From: an uncultured Lachnospiraceae bacterium
GTDB lineage: Bacteria; Bacillota; Clostridia; Lachnospirales; Lachnospiraceae
Length of the DNA: 8,370 bases
Assembly: GCA_905203555.1 (NCBI GenBank)
Contig: CAJKWK010000077.1
Location: 1 to 8,370 of the forward strand
Direction: 5' to 3'
The translations under genes were made by a program, and so were the position numbers. Below the pieces are notes generated by a model. It was given only the letters and a program-made list of their open reading frames with translations. It made no database searches and was not told the DNA's origin. This document shows, piece after piece, positions 7,030-8,370 of the stretch. How positions within the stretch are numbered: position 1 is the first letter of the stretch; every line of letters begins with the position of its first letter.

Positions 7030-7084
7030 CATACACATTTTTACTTTTGTCTATATTTTATCAATGCAAACTTTATATACTTTC

Positions 7085-7648
7085 TCATGATTGATTTTTT
7101 AAATAAGACTGAATCAAATCATCAATGGAATCTTCGAAGGATTTTGAAACAAGATACAAATAGCGTTCTCGATACTGAGGCATCCCCTCCTGGATCCAGT
7201 GCATTGTATTTCCAACAATTGTATAACTGTAAAATGTCGTCAGATATTTAATTCCCGCTTCGGAAATTTCATAGTTTGCCGCTGCCTCCCGCACAAAGCG
7301 CTCCACAAAAACAAGCGTAAATTTTTCCATATACTTTGGCAGCAATTCACGATCTTTAGAATAATATATATGAGACATCGCTTTCTTATTTTTCATAAAA
7401 AAATCTGCCGAACGTATATATTCCTCATAAAATGTATCACACTTTTCTGTCTGTGAACAAAATTCTTCAAACTTTGTTCTAAAAACCTGATGCAATAAAT
7501 CGTAAATATCTTCAAAATGATAATAAAATGTATTTCTGTTTACCTCTGCGGTTTCAATAATGTCTTTTACTGTTAAGCGATCCATACTTTTTTCATTTAA
7601 CAGATAAAGAAACGCATTCATGATCCTTGTCTTTGTGTATTTTGACAT
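7085..7648 (-). CDS. TetR/AcrR-family transcriptional regulator, DhaS-like
   Basis: A 187-residue one-component regulator. The N-terminal helix-turn-helix is at about 25-44 (LTVKDIIETAEVNRNTFYYH), followed by FEDIYDLL, which together with the opening SKYTKTRIMNAF is characteristic of the TetR subgroup that includes DhaS, the dihydroxyacetone kinase regulator. Residues about 60-187 form the helical ligand-binding and dimerisation half, ending in an amphipathic tail; the ligand cannot be predicted. The ATG at 7648 has AGGAGG at 7655-7660 with 6 bases of spacing. It sits 74 bases after mgsA on the same strand and is closed by its own terminator. It may control itself, mgsA, or the membrane protein/radical SAM/hydrolase operon downstream; position favours the last but no shared operator was identified. 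DhaS itself acts as an activator, so repression should not be assumed. Confidence 0.9.
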   Translation of the reverse strand: MSKYTKTRIMNAFLYLLNEKSMDRLTVKDIIETAEVNRNTFYYHFEDIYDLLHQVFRTKFEEFCSQTEKCDTFYEEYIRSADFFMKNKKAMSHIYYSKDRELLPKYMEKFTLVFVERFVREAAANYEISEAGIKYLTTFYSYTIVGNTMHWIQEGMPQYRERYLYLVSKSFEDSIDDLIQSYLKNQS

Positions 7649-7661
7649 TTCTTTCCTCCTA

Positions 7662-7681
7662 AAATGAATTATTTCAGTATA
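7662..7681 (-). promoter_or_regulatory. Candidate -10 and near-palindrome before the TetR-family gene
   Basis: On the minus strand a TATACT hexamer (7676-7681) precedes the regulator's start by about 28 bases. It overlaps a short imperfect palindrome, TGAATTATTTCA on the plus strand (7665-7676, 10 of 12 positions symmetric). This could be an autoregulatory operator. There is no good -35 hexamer at the right spacing, and such AT-rich dyads occur by chance, so the call is tentative. The gene may instead be read from the mgsA promoter, as no terminator is visible between them. Confidence 0.25.
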
Positions 7682-7722
7682 CCGCGGGCTTATTATGCAT
7701 CCTGCCTGGCAATTTAACCCTA

Positions 7723-8199
7723 TTATTTCATCTGCTCAACCCTATTTTCAATTGCCATATTAAAATTCTCAATCTTACGGCTATATGATTCCTTCATATA
7801 TTTTGAATGTAACATGAAGTCAGCTGTTGCCAGATTATTTGCAATCGGAATATCATAAACCACCGCAATTCTAAGCAACGCTTTTACGTCCGGATCATGT
7901 GGCTGCGCTTCCAACGGATCCCATAAAAATATCATAAAATCAATCTGACCTTCTACGATTTTAGCACCAATCTGCTGATCACCGCCGAGAGGTCCGCTGC
8001 AATAACCTTTCACCGGAAGACCTGTCCGCTCAGCAATTAATCGAGCTGTAGTTCCCGTTCCACATAAAAAATGACCTTTTAATATTTCTTTATTTTTGTC
8101 ACACCAATCAACTAATTCTTTCTTCTTTCCATCATGAGCTACAAGTGCAATATGTTTTGTTTTTCCGATTTCTAATGTCACATAATTCGTATCCAGCAT
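7723..8199 (-). CDS. mgsA: Methylglyoxal synthase
   Basis: A 158-residue cytoplasmic enzyme converting dihydroxyacetone phosphate to methylglyoxal and phosphate, a bypass of lower glycolysis used when phosphate is short or sugar phosphates build up. All family hallmarks are present: AHDGKK (21-26, with H22 and D23), the phosphate-binding GTGTT (47-51), SGPLGGDQQIGA (68-79, with the catalytic-type D74), and WDPLEAQPHDPDVKALLR (93-110, with H101 and D104). These match His19, Asp20, Asp71, His98 and Asp101 of the E. coli enzyme. The open frame continues 28 codons upstream to 8283, but the start is set at the ATG 8199: AGGAGG lies just before it (8206-8211), the protein then has the usual length, and the extra codons would cover the promoter. 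No terminator follows before the regulator gene, so partial co-transcription with it is possible. Confidence 0.96.
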   Translation of the reverse strand: MLDTNYVTLEIGKTKHIALVAHDGKKKELVDWCDKNKEILKGHFLCGTGTTARLIAERTGLPVKGYCSGPLGGDQQIGAKIVEGQIDFMIFLWDPLEAQPHDPDVKALLRIAVVYDIPIANNLATADFMLHSKYMKESYSRKIENFNMAIENRVEQMK

Positions 8200-8242
8200 A
8201 TAAATTCCTCCTGTCAAAAGATAAAAAGATTCTCTTTCGTTA

Positions 8243-8271
8243 ATCATACTATATTCACTTAAAAATGAAAA
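8243..8271 (-). promoter_or_regulatory. Probable mgsA promoter
   Basis: On the minus strand the hexamers TTTTCA (8266-8271) and TATGAT (8243-8248) are 17 bases apart, with a predicted start near 8236 and a leader of about 36 bases to the ATG at 8199. The -10 is good (5 of 6 to consensus), the -35 moderate (4 of 6). The promoter lying inside the longer open frame is a second reason to reject the 8283 start. Confidence 0.5.
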
Positions 8272-8370
8272 GGTAGATTTCACCTGTTATTAATATAACC
8301 TGCACTCCCGACTTACTTGAGTTTCCGCAAAGTGTAATTGAAAAATGGATATGTCTGTCTAAAGCACCAA

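Noticed and set aside
6961..7251. Plus-strand open frame of 96 codons across the tetR terminator
   Set aside because: It crosses a clear minus-strand terminator and the 3' end of the regulator, its product has no family features, and no ribosome site was seen.
8286..8299. Short dyad GTTAT-ATTA-ATAAC upstream of mgsA considered as an operator
   Set aside because: Arms are only 5 bases in AT-rich DNA and it lies well upstream of the probable -35; chance is the simpler explanation.
8313..8369. Open minus-strand frame running in from the right edge, ending in TAA at 8313-8315 (about 18 codons)
   Set aside because: It could be the C-terminus of a gene upstream of mgsA, but 18 residues are too few to recognise, a second frame is equally open there, and nothing distinguishes it from chance.

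Overview
The window is AT-rich and carries eight complete protein genes, all on the minus strand. Strong AGGAGG-type ribosome binding sites, some GTG and TTG starts, and genes such as recD2, mgsA and a HigA-ImmA fusion suggest a low-GC Firmicute, most likely a Clostridia/Lachnospiraceae-type gut anaerobe. That placement comes from gene content and codon style only. No rRNA, tRNA, CRISPR array, transposase or phage gene was seen, and no gene-free stretch exceeds about 300 bases.

In transcription order (right to left) the layout is as follows. (1) mgsA, methylglyoxal synthase (7723-8199), has its own promoter. (2) A TetR/DhaS-like regulator (7085-7648) ends in a clear intrinsic terminator (6991-7029). 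(3) A tight three-gene cluster follows: a six-helix DUF308/HdeD-like membrane protein (6365-6931), a radical SAM protein with a SPASM-like C-terminus (4948-6339) and a lysophospholipase-type alpha/beta hydrolase (4050-4943). The gaps are 25 and 4 bases, so they are probably one operon. (4) A toxin-antitoxin unit comes next: a HigB-like toxin (3554-3913, GTG start) and, overlapping it by 8 bases, a 359-residue antitoxin in which a HigA helix-turn-helix is fused to an ImmA/IrrE-type metalloprotease domain (2482-3561). A good sigma-70-type promoter, a perfect 16-bp inverted repeat over its -10 and start point, and a downstream terminator make it a self-contained module. (5) recD2, a SF1B DNA helicase (65-2251), lies last, with an imperfect hairpin after its stop.

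The parts most worth a second look are the membrane protein/radical SAM/hydrolase cluster beside a TetR regulator, whose chemistry cannot be read from sequence but may concern membrane lipid, and the antitoxin-protease fusion with its operator. recD2 and mgsA are ordinary housekeeping genes. Two starts are better placed downstream of the longest open frame (mgsA at 8199, radical SAM at 6339) because ribosome binding sites sit just before them.
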